The notes: generated by a model not told the origin, from the sequence alone. 64,000 nucleotides of DNA from an uncultured Phycisphaerales bacterium (GCA_903871935.1 CAIQIQ010000081.1:1-64000), one strand, 5' to 3'; numbered from the stretch's first letter, positions 1 to 10,853 are shown. Program-made: numbers and translations.

Positions 1-240
1 CCCGTCTATCCTGTCCATCTATGTGAGAATCGGTTCTCTCCCCCATCACCACACCGGAATTGAACCTGCGGCAATCTGCGCCCATCCGCGGATCACGCCT
101 CTGTGGCTTGCCCTTTGCGGCCTTTGCGCCCTATGTGGTTAAGTCCTCCGCCTGGCTTCTTTCCGTGTCTTCCGTGTATTCCGTGGTTACCTCTGCGAGC
201 TCCGTGACCTCTGTGTGAGGTTCCCTTCTGCGCCTGAATG
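1..240. repeat. Non-coding stretch of short quasi-repeated phrases
   Basis: No convincing gene is seen. The sequence is built from near-repeats of a few phrases: TTCCGTG occurs three times with a 9-bp period (161-167, 170-176, 179-185), followed by variants such as CTCTGCG, CTCCGTG and CTCTGTG; CTGCGCCCATCCGCGG (97-112) and CTGTCCATCTATG belong to the same style. Similar phrase repeats are found between genes in many bacterial genomes, so I read this as an interspersed repeat, not a coding region. Short reading frames here lack a ribosome binding site and coding character. Confidence 0.5.
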
Positions 241-331
241 CTGTTCGTGGCGCCGTAAGCGGTACGAAGTTTACCCGCCGCGGCGGGCGGGCGTGAGACA
301 TCTCCTCTTAAACACATGGAGTGCTGCGCAT

Positions 332-461
332 GTGTCGCGCAGGCGCGCACCGCCACTTACAGCAATCTTTTCAGATTTTTCAACTCCGACCTCCAAGAAT
401 CAATGGAAAACCGCAAATCCGCACTCCCAGTGGTGCGCTTTGCGCGCACAAAGCGCGACAC
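332..461. repeat. GCGCGACAC motifs and a perfect 8-bp inverted repeat
   Basis: GTGTCGCGC lies at 332-340 and its complement GCGCGACAC at 453-461. Overlapping the second is a perfect inverted repeat, GCGCTTTG (435-442) and CAAAGCGC (449-456), with a 6-base loop. The same GCGCGACAC word recurs three times between 52182 and 52282, the non-coding stretch before clpS. No gene is recognised between 241 and 753. Confidence 0.45.
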
Positions 462-753
462 CGCCTGTATAGGTAGACACCCGCTATTTCTCAACCGAAT
501 ACCACCGCTAAGTTAGTGCTCGACGTCGAGCGCAGCGGGATCCCGGCTGCGCCGGGACTCCACGACCTGCCAAACAGGCAGTGAACCAAAGTGGAACAGA
601 ACGGAACGTCCTTCCTGTTCCACCCGACCAGTGACCAGGCATCCCGGCGCCGCGCTTTGCGCACCGATCTTGAGCACCTTCGGCCTACCCTTCGTGCCTG
701 CGTGCCTTCGTTTCCGCAATCCGCAATCCGCTCTCCGCTCTTCTTCAGAGGAC

Positions 754-879
754 TTATCCACAATCACCCCGAACCTGCGCACCTCCTCCCCCAATCTACA
801 CCTAACCGCTTGTCTCCACAGCACTTGCCGTCTAGGGGGTACCCCTGCGAAGAACCTGCGCACCTGCTACTTATCCACA
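754..879 (+). repeat. Boxed intergenic element, copy 1
   Basis: This element is delimited by two perfect TTATCCACA 9-mers, the canonical DnaA box, at 754-762 and 871-879 (117 bp start to start). Inside, each box is accompanied by an AACCTGCGCACC word (772-783 and 853-864), and a GGTACC core lies at 839-844. Copies on the opposite strand occur at 28005-28130 and 46198-46307. The element lies before murJ; the open frame running through it is an upstream extension of the murJ frame and is probably not translated. Confidence 0.75.
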
Positions 880-1055
880 ATCGCTCTCGCCCGATGTTGA
901 GCGAGGCGAGATGCCGGCGCCGCCGGGACCCTCTCCCACTCTCCGCGTCCCCTTGTCCCCGCGTCCCCACTATTGCACAACCTCCCCGCCCACCGCACAA
1001 TGCCAAAGGCTGTTTCCCGTTGGCCATTCACGGACGAAAGGCTCGCGCTGTACGC

Positions 1056-2789
1056 ATGTCCGACAGTGAACTTCCCATTCCCATCCTTACCACTGCCCTG
1101 CTCCCTTCCCCAGCCTCGGCCGACCGCTCCTTCCTCTCGCATGCCAAAGTCATCTCCGCCCTAACTCTTCTGAGCCGCATCTTCGGCCAGTTGCGCGAAA
1201 CAGTCCTCGCCGCTTTTCTCGATACCAGCATCGCCGCCACCGCCTTCCGCGCTGCCTTCGCCGTGCCGAACATGTTCCGCAAGCTCTTCGGCGAAGGCGC
1301 CCTCTCCGCCGCCTTCATTCCGCTCTATGCCAAGAGCCTGAAGGAGAACTCCCCCGAACAGGCCCGCGCTTTTGCCGCTGCCAGCGTGAACCTGCTTACC
1401 CTCATCCTGATCGCCATCACCCTGATCGGCGAAACCATTCTCATCGGCCTGATCCTTTTTGCCGACCCTCAGCGCGAGAGCTTTGTCCTGATGCTCAAAC
1501 TCTCCGCCATCATGCTTCCCTATGTGGTGCTGATCTGCCTCACCGCCTTCCTCAGCGGCATCCTCCAGGTTCACCGCCAGTTCGCCCTGCCGGCCGCCGC
1601 CCCTGTCCTGCTCAACGTCATTCACATCGCCGTTACCGGCTGCGGCGGCCTGCTGCTGGGCATCACGGCTGCAACCAACAACAATGCCCGTCTCGCCAAA
1701 CAGACCACCCTCACCTACTGGCTGGCGGCCATGGTCCTCTTTGCCGGCGTCGCCCAGATCGCGCTGCTGCTCCCGGCCTTGAAGAAAGTGGGGTTCCGCT
1801 TCTGCTTCCGCGAATCGATCTGGACTCCACAGGTGAAACAGATGCTGCGCATGTCGGTGCCGGTCGCCATGGCCGCCGGCGTCCTGCAGATCTCCGTGCT
1901 GATGGATATAGGCATCTCCCTGGTACTCGCCCGCGATATAGACAAGCACACGCAACTGCTCATCACAGATCTCAGTATCGCCGGCCACACGTTCCAGCTT
2001 CCGATGGCACTCGGCGCTCTCACGCGCCTGAACATGGCCCAGATGCTCTACCAGTTCCCTCTGGGTATCTTCGCCATTGCGCTGGCCACCGCGATCTTTC
2101 CCGGCCTGAGTTCCGATGCTCTTGAGCACGACCGCAGGCGCTTCAACCAGACGCTCAAGGCTGGCATCGAAGCTACGCTCTTCGAGGGAATCGCCGCCAG
2201 TGTGGGTTTGATCCTCGTTGCCGAACCCACCATCCGTATTCTCCTCAAGTACGGCACAATGACCGAGCAGGATGTCCACCTGATCGCCCGTTCGCTGATC
2301 GTCTACGCCTCGGCCATCTGGGCTTACTCGATGCTGCAGATCATCAACCGCGCCTATTACGCCCTGCACGACACCAAGACCCCCTTCATCATGGCGGTTG
2401 TTAATATCGTTCTGAACCTGGTGGTCGAGCTGCCGCTGCTCTGGACGTCGTTGGGCGAATCCGGCATGGCGGTCGGCACCGCCGTCAGTTTCTCCGTCCA
2501 GGCGATTGTGATGCTCTGGATGCTAAAGGGCCGCATCGGCGACTTCGGCATCGGCAAGATCGGCGCCGCCGCCGCCAGGATGCTCCTCGCCGCCGCCGCC
2601 ATGGCCTGCGTCTGCGTCGCCATCCAGTATCTGCCCTTCTGGCCCTCCGGCACCGGCAAACTCGCCGCCCTGATCCAGCTCCTGTCGCTGATGGTTTTCG
2701 GCGGCCTTACCTACCTTCTCACCTGCCACCTGCTGGGCCTGCGCATCCTGCAAGACCTTCTCCCCACGCGTTTCCGGCAGGGCCAGTAA
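1056..2789 (+). CDS. murJ: MurJ/MviN-family lipid II flippase
   Basis: A 577-residue polytopic inner-membrane protein of the MurJ (MviN) family, which moves lipid II across the membrane for peptidoglycan synthesis. After a short polar N-terminus the family opening is clear: 'SALTLLSRIFGQLRETVLAAF' in variant form, then 'AAFAVPNMFRKLFGEGALSAAF', the conserved F-R-L-F-x-E-G-A segment, followed by about 14 hydrophobic spans. Length is normal for the family (about 510-550) with a small N-terminal extension. The frame is open upstream to 591 but that stretch is a repeat, so I chose the ATG at 1056; the ribosome site is weak. It stands alone, ahead of the ECF-sigma gene on the same strand. Confidence 0.9.
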   Translation: MSDSELPIPILTTALLPSPASADRSFLSHAKVISALTLLSRIFGQLRETVLAAFLDTSIAATAFRAAFAVPNMFRKLFGEGALSAAFIPLYAKSLKENSPEQARAFAAASVNLLTLILIAITLIGETILIGLILFADPQRESFVLMLKLSAIMLPYVVLICLTAFLSGILQVHRQFALPAAAPVLLNVIHIAVTGCGGLLLGITAATNNNARLAKQTTLTYWLAAMVLFAGVAQIALLLPALKKVGFRFCFRESIWTPQVKQMLRMSVPVAMAAGVLQISVLMDIGISLVLARDIDKHTQLLITDLSIAGHTFQLPMALGALTRLNMAQMLYQFPLGIFAIALATAIFPGLSSDALEHDRRRFNQTLKAGIEATLFEGIAASVGLILVAEPTIRILLKYGTMTEQDVHLIARSLIVYASAIWAYSMLQIINRAYYALHDTKTPFIMAVVNIVLNLVVELPLLWTSLGESGMAVGTAVSFSVQAIVMLWMLKGRIGDFGIGKIGAAAARMLLAAAAMACVCVAIQYLPFWPSGTGKLAALIQLLSLMVFGGLTYLLTCHLLGLRILQDLLPTRFRQGQ

Positions 2790-2975
2790 ACCCACCGGTT
2801 ACGTAAGGTATCCGTGACAACCACCCGCAATTTGCTCTGGATCTGCAAGCTGGGCAACAGAATCGTCGCGATCCTCTGGCATCCTTGCCGCGGGCTGTTA
2901 TTCTGAAGAATCGATCAGGTACGCTGTAATGCACCGTCCCCACCGTCGTCTGTTAAGTAGAGGCAGGGCTATAGC

Positions 2976-5156
2976 TTGGGTAAGACCGACCGGCAAGATC
3001 CGGCTCAAATCCTCATTGAGCTCAAGGGCACACAAAGTGCCCCTGCCCTTGATGCGCTGGTGCAGCGCTATTTCGCGATGGTCTACTCAACCTGTCTGCG
3101 GATCACGCACGATCGTCACGATGCCGAGGATGCGGCCCAGGCCGCGTTTCTGTGTCTGGCCCGGCAGATGCGTGACCACAAGGACATCCGTGCCATGGGT
3201 CCGTGGCTCTACCAGGTTGCGTGCAACACATCGGTTGATATTTGTCGCCGGCGCAAACGGCGCGCCACCCATGAACCGCACTATGCAAAGCACGAGTCGG
3301 CCGGTGTGATCGACGACCCAGCTAGCCATGCGGATCTTGCCGAGACCCGCCCCGCCGTGCTGGAGGCACTGAACAAGCTGCCCACACGCTATCGCCTGCC
3401 GCTGATCATGCACTACTTCGGCGGTATGTCACAGGAGCAGTTGGCGAAGGAATTGGCGTGCACGCGTAATGCATTGCGCGTGCGCTTGCATCGGGGGCAC
3501 AAGCTGCTCCGAAGGTTGCTCGAGAAACGGGGAATATGTGTGGCCGGAGGTTTGCTTGGGGTGATCCTCACTGAGGCCGTGCGATCGCAGGTGTCCGATG
3601 GGCTGGTCGGATCGACGATCGCCCTCGGACGCCAGGTGAATGGCGCGGGGCTCTTTACATGTGCCGCGAGCCCGGATGTGCTGGCCGCGGCCGCGCAGGC
3701 GGCAGTTCCCGTCGGGAGAGCCAAGGTCTGGATCGTCATCTCGCTTGCTGTGGCATCGGCTCTCACCGCCAGCGCCCCGCTGTTCGCCCGCCTCAGGGAT
3801 ATGCCGCACCTGCCCAATCCGCTGGACCTTGCTCCACTCAAACTGCCGGAACTGGTCGCGCCATTACTCAGGTTGAGCAGTGCCGATTCGCCGCCAACTT
3901 CATCGCCATTGGTCCATACTGGGTCCGCGCCGACGATCCGCACAGCCAACACCACCATGCAACCCGCGCCGGCACCCGCATCTCCCGCACTGTGGCCGGA
4001 CCTGCTCTCACCTGCTGCCATCACCGGCTACGTAGCTCGCACCGCTATCGCGTCCGCGTGCACTGCACGACCTGAAGCAACCGAATTCGAGCTCCCCACG
4101 CTTGTCGCACGTCCCCAGCCAGTCGCCGGGTCCGGATCGTCGGCCTATACCCCCTCTCGGTCAGTCGCTCATAGCGCCATTTCAGACTACAGCGGGGGCG
4201 CCACTGAGCCGCCGGCCACCGTCGCCGCAACATTCCAGCCAGCGATAAGCAGTCCGTGGATACCTTCGAAAACCATGAGCAGGGGACACGGTGCTGACTA
4301 CATCGAATTGACGACCGACACTGATTCTGCGGGCTGGATGATCTTCCTGGGTAAGTCCGGCGGCACCATCGATGCTCTGTATGCAACCCAGTCCACCAGC
4401 CCTTCTCAGGTGCTGCTCAACCAGCCCAGCGTCTCTGATGCCCTTAATCACGCAATCGCAACAACCTACTCCGAGAGGCCAGCGACTACGGTACGACAAG
4501 TGCGACCAATACAAATACTGCAGAACAACGGCCAGGTGATCGCCGATGGCCGGGTCGAAGACTACACATGGTGCAGCACAATCCAGAATGACGTGGACAA
4601 TCCTCGCGGCGGCTTCAATGGCTGGTTCGCGATGCATGGCGGCCGCATCGACCTGCCCGCGATCAACATCCATCGTGGCATCCAATCCTTCAACTGGGGC
4701 GAAGACGTTTCTGACACGACGATCGATCTGATCAATAGCATGCGCATCACCGCCACCGCGTCGGGCTCCTCTAAACTCAGTATTTCGCTGCTTGCAATCG
4801 ACTCCGCCGGCCTGCCCTCGTTCCCGGCTGGCCACTACTTCATTTCCGCCTATGAACTCTCCGGCGGCCAGACGATCATGGGGCCGATGCATACAACCGT
4901 ACGGTATGACGATGCCCGCCTGACCTATCTCGGGCTGAATGAGCAGTTCGTGAAGCTCTGGTACTGGAGCGATGCTGCCACCGGATGGCAGCGAGCATAC
5001 GACCACTTCAGCCGAGACACTCTGAATGATTGGGTCTCGGCAGACATCCCATCCGGCGTGCACTACATCGCAGTCTCCACTCCGGAGCCCGCATCGGCCA
5101 TGGCGCTTCTGGGTACCGGGGCGCTGTTACTCCTGCGACGCAGCCGAAAATCGTAG
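2976..5156 (+). CDS. ECF sigma factor fused to a transmembrane, PEP-CTERM-terminated extension
   Basis: 726 residues, TTG start preceded by AGGCAGGG. Residues 25-95 are sigma-70 region 2 ('RYFAMVYSTCLRI', 'DAEDAAQAAFLCLAR', 'MGPWLYQVACNTSVD'); residues 125-185 are region 4 ('LPTRYRLPLIMHYFGG', 'AKELACTRNALRVRLHRG'). A hydrophobic segment at 187-201 and a clear membrane span at 251-270 follow, then about 430 residues rich in Ser, Thr, Ala and Pro with beta-rich character. The end (about 703-726) is a textbook PEP-CTERM signal: 'TPEPASAMALLGTG', a hydrophobic run and 'RRSRKS'. ECF factors with extensions are known in planctomycetes; an exosortase-type tail on one is unexpected. The frame is continuous, so there is no visible sign of two genes. 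A membrane-tethered sensor-regulator is inferred. Confidence 0.82.
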   Translation: MGKTDRQDPAQILIELKGTQSAPALDALVQRYFAMVYSTCLRITHDRHDAEDAAQAAFLCLARQMRDHKDIRAMGPWLYQVACNTSVDICRRRKRRATHEPHYAKHESAGVIDDPASHADLAETRPAVLEALNKLPTRYRLPLIMHYFGGMSQEQLAKELACTRNALRVRLHRGHKLLRRLLEKRGICVAGGLLGVILTEAVRSQVSDGLVGSTIALGRQVNGAGLFTCAASPDVLAAAAQAAVPVGRAKVWIVISLAVASALTASAPLFARLRDMPHLPNPLDLAPLKLPELVAPLLRLSSADSPPTSSPLVHTGSAPTIRTANTTMQPAPAPASPALWPDLLSPAAITGYVARTAIASACTARPEATEFELPTLVARPQPVAGSGSSAYTPSRSVAHSAISDYSGGATEPPATVAATFQPAISSPWIPSKTMSRGHGADYIELTTDTDSAGWMIFLGKSGGTIDALYATQSTSPSQVLLNQPSVSDALNHAIATTYSERPATTVRQVRPIQILQNNGQVIADGRVEDYTWCSTIQNDVDNPRGGFNGWFAMHGGRIDLPAINIHRGIQSFNWGEDVSDTTIDLINSMRITATASGSSKLSISLLAIDSAGLPSFPAGHYFISAYELSGGQTIMGPMHTTVRYDDARLTYLGLNEQFVKLWYWSDAATGWQRAYDHFSRDTLNDWVSADIPSGVHYIAVSTPEPASAMALLGTGALLLLRRSRKS

Positions 5157-5199
5157 CGGTTGCCTTCCCATCGCCGCGCGCGTACAAATCCATCCGCCT

Positions 5200-6888
<1,689 letters not shown>

Positions 6889-6909
6889 GGGAATCGCGCG
6901 GCCGCCGTA

Positions 6910-7275
6910 CTATTCTTCCTGCTGATTGCCGGCCTGTGGCTCGGTGGAACTGCCCGATGGCTGCGCCTTGCGGAAGATCGCCAGAACACGGTCGATGTGG
7001 ACAACGAAGAGGCGGTTGTCGTGCTCCAACTCCACCGGGATCGCCTCACGCGGATCAAAGAGCACCTTGTCATACTGCCGGATCGTATGATCCTCATCGT
7101 TCTCGATCTGCTTGCTGATGGCAATGACCCGGCCGGTGATGACCGGAATCTCGTGGCTATCAGGCAGAACGATGCCGCTGCGCGTTTCGCGCCTGTTGTC
7201 ATCCTTGCGAACGACCACCCGTTTGCCAATCGGCTCAATGACGTCAAACTCTTTGCTGTTCCGCTTTGCGCTCAT
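6910..7275 (-). CDS. GroES-family co-chaperonin (Cpn10)
   Basis: 121 residues with start at 7275 ('MSAKRNSKEFDV'). The Cpn10 fold is plain: 'IEPIGKRVVVRKDDNR', then the mobile-loop type 'SGIVLPDS' that contacts GroEL, 'GRVIAI', 'YDKVLFDP' and 'HIDRVLAIF'. GroES is normally 95-100 residues; this one has about 12 extra N-terminal and 15 extra C-terminal residues, the latter polar and Gln/Glu-rich. No groEL is next to it; instead it is the last gene of a leftward run behind an aminotransferase and a GH63-like glycosidase, 52 bases after the latter. It may be an additional, divergent GroES rather than the main one. Confidence 0.85.
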   Translation of the reverse strand: MSAKRNSKEFDVIEPIGKRVVVRKDDNRRETRSGIVLPDSHEIPVITGRVIAISKQIENDEDHTIRQYDKVLFDPREAIPVELEHDNRLFVVHIDRVLAIFRKAQPSGSSTEPQAGNQQEE

Positions 7276-7327
7276 ATATCCGGTCAGTGTACTGCGAAGG
7301 GTGGAGGATGGGGAAGAGCCCGGCGAA

Positions 7328-9055
7328 CTATCGTCCGCCGCGCTGCGCCGGAAGAACAATGTCATGTGCCAACACCTGAAAGGAACTACTCGTCCAGGTA
7401 TATGCTGGATCGCGCAGCGGCTTGCCGGACAGAGCATCGAAGTTCTCAGCCATTCCATTGGCCGCCACCGTAGCACAGAAGCGGGTGGCAATCTCCCGAG
7501 CGAGTTCTTTCTCGCCGCACTGCATCAGACCATCGACGATCAGGTGAGTGGATGGCGCCCAGATCGGTCCGCGCCAATAGCCATCCGACTCATACTTCGC
7601 ACTTTTCACATTCTCGGTCGCCAGGCCATGTTTGGTCAGGAAACGTCCTTCTGAGGCGATGCCGGCCACGAGCTTCTGACGGATATCCGGTGGCAGGCGC
7701 TGCCCGAGTATCAGCGGCATGAACAGCACCAGGCTATCGCCACCTTCAGCGATCTGGTGATCGCCATTGCGCGGAGCGACAAAAGCATCGCCACGCCAAC
7801 TGTGCGCCAAGAGCTGCTCCAGCATCCGATCGGCCAGCTTTGTCCAGCGCCGAGCATCCCGCTTCTTTCCAATCTTCGTGGCGACGTCGGCCAACACATC
7901 CATCTGGATCGTGAGGAACGAGCACAAGTCCGGCCCTTCCAGCGGCACACCCACATCAAACGCGGTGGAATTGTCCCAGCCGGAGTCATTCCCATGCAGA
8001 TACTGCGGGACCCCATCGCGATCTGAGTCGCAGTGCATCAGCCACCAGTTCGTCCACGCCGCCAACGGCTCGTAAAACTCTTTCAGCCGTCGCGGTGTTA
8101 CCGCACTGCCGCTCTGCATCATGTAGCGCAGAGCCCATCCATGGATCGGAGGCTTTACGAACGTTCGAGTGAACGTGCGATCGTTGTAACAGTCCGGCAG
8201 CGCCCCGCTGGCGTCCTGATGGTCAAAGGGAAGCTGCAGTTGATCCCACGCCAGGTCGGGATTGCGATGTGATAGCGCCATGGCGTTGAAACAATGGTCC
8301 CAGCTCCAGACCTGCGCCATCCAGTTCTTGCTCATCAGCATGGCCGGGCGGCGGAAGTGCCCCTCGGGGGCCACGATCGCCGACCAGTTCACATATGCCG
8401 CCAGCTCGCCCGCCGATTCCATCGATTCCGATACCGAAGGCGATGCCCGATAGAACTGCTCAAACTCCCGCTGTACATCGCGCACAGCATCCTCGAAATT
8501 CTGTCGTTCCCGCCACGGTGGCAGTACGCTGACAAACTCCTCAATCACCCCTTCCACCGTTCCTGCGCCCTTCGGGCCGGAGACGAACTCGGCAACCACG
8601 CGCTCGCTGTGCACCTTGTTCCATGGCGCATCGACATGCAATTGTCCGCGAAGAGGCGTAAGGCCAAAGTTGCTCCGATGTATAAAGCTCTTTACCTGCC
8701 AGCGTCCCTCGTCCATCGGCAGCGCGAAGGCATGGGTGCCCGGATCCAGGCACAACGTCAGGCGCAGCTTCACCCCATGTGCGAGAAACCGGATGCACTT
8801 GGGCGTGGCAAAGCAGAATCGTGCGTTCCCCGCCTTGGATTCCAGTTTCAGCATGGCCGGTCCGGCCGTTTCCGTAAACGCTACCGGCTTGTCCCCATCC
8901 AGCAACTCCACCAGGAAGACGGACGTTCGTGGCGCGTCGCCATGCACCGTGCGGATGACGACGCCGGCAGCATGGTCGCTCGCCTGCCCATGGCGAGAAA
9001 TCGCCATGTATGACCCGGCCCTGCTGAATGGGACCCTGGCAATATCGAATGTCAT
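7328..9055 (-). CDS. GH63/GH37-like (alpha/alpha)6-barrel glycoside hydrolase
   Basis: 575 residues, start at 9055 with GAAGGTGAAGGC directly before the ATG. No signal peptide. The first 200 residues look like a beta-sandwich domain; the rest is the (alpha/alpha)6 barrel of trehalase/GH63-type enzymes with 'WSWDHCFNAMALSHRNPDLA', 'QDASGALPDCYNDR', 'GNDSGWDNSTAF', 'YWRGPIWAPSTHLIVDGL' and 'AYTWTSSSFQVLA'. The Asp of GNDSGWDNS matches the family's catalytic acid position. Substrate cannot be read from sequence: mannosylglycerate, glucosylglycerate and alpha-glucosides are all used by relatives. It lies 10 bases after the DegT aminotransferase gene, so the two are probably co-transcribed. Confidence 0.82.
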   Translation of the reverse strand: MTFDIARVPFSRAGSYMAISRHGQASDHAAGVVIRTVHGDAPRTSVFLVELLDGDKPVAFTETAGPAMLKLESKAGNARFCFATPKCIRFLAHGVKLRLTLCLDPGTHAFALPMDEGRWQVKSFIHRSNFGLTPLRGQLHVDAPWNKVHSERVVAEFVSGPKGAGTVEGVIEEFVSVLPPWRERQNFEDAVRDVQREFEQFYRASPSVSESMESAGELAAYVNWSAIVAPEGHFRRPAMLMSKNWMAQVWSWDHCFNAMALSHRNPDLAWDQLQLPFDHQDASGALPDCYNDRTFTRTFVKPPIHGWALRYMMQSGSAVTPRRLKEFYEPLAAWTNWWLMHCDSDRDGVPQYLHGNDSGWDNSTAFDVGVPLEGPDLCSFLTIQMDVLADVATKIGKKRDARRWTKLADRMLEQLLAHSWRGDAFVAPRNGDHQIAEGGDSLVLFMPLILGQRLPPDIRQKLVAGIASEGRFLTKHGLATENVKSAKYESDGYWRGPIWAPSTHLIVDGLMQCGEKELAREIATRFCATVAANGMAENFDALSGKPLRDPAYTWTSSSFQVLAHDIVLPAQRGGR

Positions 9056-9065
9056 GCCTTCACCT

Positions 9066-10166
9066 TCAAGCAACGGCTTCGAGCAGGCTCGCCGCGGCGT
9101 AGCGGATCTCCTCTTCCCTGAGTTCAGGGTAGATCGGCAGCGCCAGAATATGTTTGCACGCCTCTTCGCTCGCGGGGAAGTCGCCTTCCTTGCACCCCAG
9201 ATTGGCAAAACATGTCTGCATGTGCAGCGACAGCGGATAGTAGATCGCCGCCCCAACGCCCTTTTCCGCCAGTTTCGCCTTCACCTGGTCGCGGTTGGGC
9301 ACCAGTACGCAATACTGGTTGTAGACGCTCCAGTTTTCCGGCTGGATGTAGGGAATGGTGACTTTGCTGCCGGCCAGAAGCTCGGCATACAGCGCAGCGT
9401 TCTTGCGCCTCGCCTCGTGCCAGCCCTCCAGGTGACGCAGCTTGATCTCCAGAACCGCCGCCTGCAGGGCCGAAAGACGGAACATCCCTCCGACAAAATC
9501 ATGGTAGTAGGTATGCCCTGACCCATGCACGCGCATCTTCCGGCATTTGACGGCAAAATCATCATCATTCGTGCAGATCGCGCCGGCATCGCCGAATGCA
9601 CCCAGGTTCTTCGTCGGATAAAAGCTCAGACACCCTGCGAAACCAAGGTTGCACGCGCGCTTGCCGTTGTACTTGGCGCCGATCGCCTGGGCCGCATCCT
9701 CGATCACCGGCAAACCGTACTGGCACGCCAACGCATTGATGGGATCCATGTCAGCGCACTGGCCAAAGAGATGCACCGGCATGATCGCCTTGGTATTCTT
9801 CGTGATCGCTTTGCCTATTCCTCCCGGGTCGATGTTGAACGTGCGCGGATCGATATCGACAAACACCGGCTTGGCGCCAGCGCGAACAATGCACCCGGCC
9901 GTGGCGAAGAAAGTGAATGGCGGACAGATGACTTCGTCGCCGGCTTTGATATCCAACGCCATCAGGGTGCACAGCAGCGCATCGGTACCGCTGGAGACGC
10001 CAATCGCGTGCTTCGTGCCGCAATACTCGGCCAGATGCTTCTCAAACCGCTCCACGCGAGGACCCAGAATGAAATCCTGGTTATCGCAGACCTCGTCCAG
10101 AACCGCGCGAATCTCGTCCCGCATGGTGCGGTATTGCCCCTGAAGATCAAGCAATTTCACTTTCAT
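9066..10166 (-). CDS. DegT/DnrJ/EryC1/StrS-family sugar aminotransferase
   Basis: 366 residues, PLP-dependent aminotransferase acting on nucleotide-linked keto-sugars. Visible hallmarks: 'GVSSGTDALLCTLMAL', 'VICPPFTFFATAGCI', 'PVHLFGQCADMDPI', 'VIEDAAQAIGAKY', and 'SFYPTKNLGAFGDAGAI', whose Lys is the Schiff-base residue. The start 'MKVKLLDLQGQY' is the usual opening of the family; the ATG at 10166 lacks a good ribosome site. First gene of a leftward operon with the GH63-like enzyme and GroES. The usual partners (dehydratase, acetyltransferase, glycosyltransferases) are absent nearby, so the product sugar is unknown. Confidence 0.92.
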   Translation of the reverse strand: MKVKLLDLQGQYRTMRDEIRAVLDEVCDNQDFILGPRVERFEKHLAEYCGTKHAIGVSSGTDALLCTLMALDIKAGDEVICPPFTFFATAGCIVRAGAKPVFVDIDPRTFNIDPGGIGKAITKNTKAIMPVHLFGQCADMDPINALACQYGLPVIEDAAQAIGAKYNGKRACNLGFAGCLSFYPTKNLGAFGDAGAICTNDDDFAVKCRKMRVHGSGHTYYHDFVGGMFRLSALQAAVLEIKLRHLEGWHEARRKNAALYAELLAGSKVTIPYIQPENWSVYNQYCVLVPNRDQVKAKLAEKGVGAAIYYPLSLHMQTCFANLGCKEGDFPASEEACKHILALPIYPELREEEIRYAAASLLEAVA

Positions 10167-10324
10167 AGGGGGGCAAAGCCTACGACCAACCCCATCCAAA
10201 GGCAACCATGCACGCGCGGGCCAATATGTGGTCAACCGTGCCGCCGCTGCCTCTTGCCCGCACTCGGCAGCCGTAACCCGCATTACACCCGCGAAGCCTC
10301 GTTTTCGCGGACCCCTATTTTGCG

Positions 10325-10354
10325 TTCACAGTTGTGTCCGCCTGGTGGTAAAAT
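10325..10354 (+). promoter_or_regulatory. Candidate sigma-70-type promoter
   Basis: TTCACA (10325-10330) and TAAAAT (10349-10354) are spaced 18 bases apart, followed by a strong AGGAGG at 10372-10377. The nearest in-frame GTG for the downstream 135-codon frame is 20 bases beyond that site, while a GTG only 4 bases away opens a 9-codon frame ending at 10411. Confidence 0.35.
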
Positions 10355-10397
10355 GGGCAATCAGCGGGAACAGGAGGGTCTGTGGTAATCCCCGCGT

Positions 10398-10805
10398 GTG
10401 GTCTTTTTTAGTCTTGGGGTGATCCTCGCCATGTTGATTCCGCACATATCGTGGGTCTTTGTGCCTGCCTCGGCAATCGTCGGCGAACTCGATGGCCTCG
10501 AACCAGCCAGCATGGACGAACACTCCCACATCATCGGCCCGGCGGGCCGATACAGCCTCCCAGGCCTTCTTGTACCCGTAAGTGAACTGGAGCAGCGCGG
10601 CATCCCTGAGTTAGTCGCCCAGCCGGCCGCCATGATAATCGGCCTTTCCACCCACGAGCAGGCCATTCTCTTTCCGCACTCAGGCGGATTATGGAAATTG
10701 CTGCTCTGCTCACGCAAGAGCCAGCTCGAAACGTATACCTTTCGCGATCGCCCGGAACCCCGCCCTGTTGCCGCCGTTCCTCGGCGCAGGCAGCCCGTGT
10801 GGTAG
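10398..10805 (+). CDS. Hypothetical protein with hydrophobic N-terminus (doubtful)
   Basis: A 135-residue frame beginning with GTG. Residues 1-28 are hydrophobic ('FFSLGVILAMLIPHISWVF'), then a mixed region and a basic, Pro-rich tail. No family is recognised. In favour: a promoter-like sequence and AGGAGG site just upstream, and a second codon position rich in T and C as in membrane or exported proteins. Against: the ribosome site is badly spaced for this start and another frame is open on the opposite strand. It may be a frame-shifted or decayed gene. Confidence 0.33.
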   Translation: MVFFSLGVILAMLIPHISWVFVPASAIVGELDGLEPASMDEHSHIIGPAGRYSLPGLLVPVSELEQRGIPELVAQPAAMIIGLSTHEQAILFPHSGGLWKLLLCSRKSQLETYTFRDRPEPRPVAAVPRRRQPVW

Positions 10806-10853
10806 CCGGCTTGTTTGCAGACTTTTGCCGCACGCAAGTTCAAGACCATCGCC

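Noticed and set aside
591-1055. N-terminal extension of murJ in the same frame
   Set aside because: It runs through the boxed repeat, has no family similarity and is Pro/His/Arg-rich, unlike MurJ.
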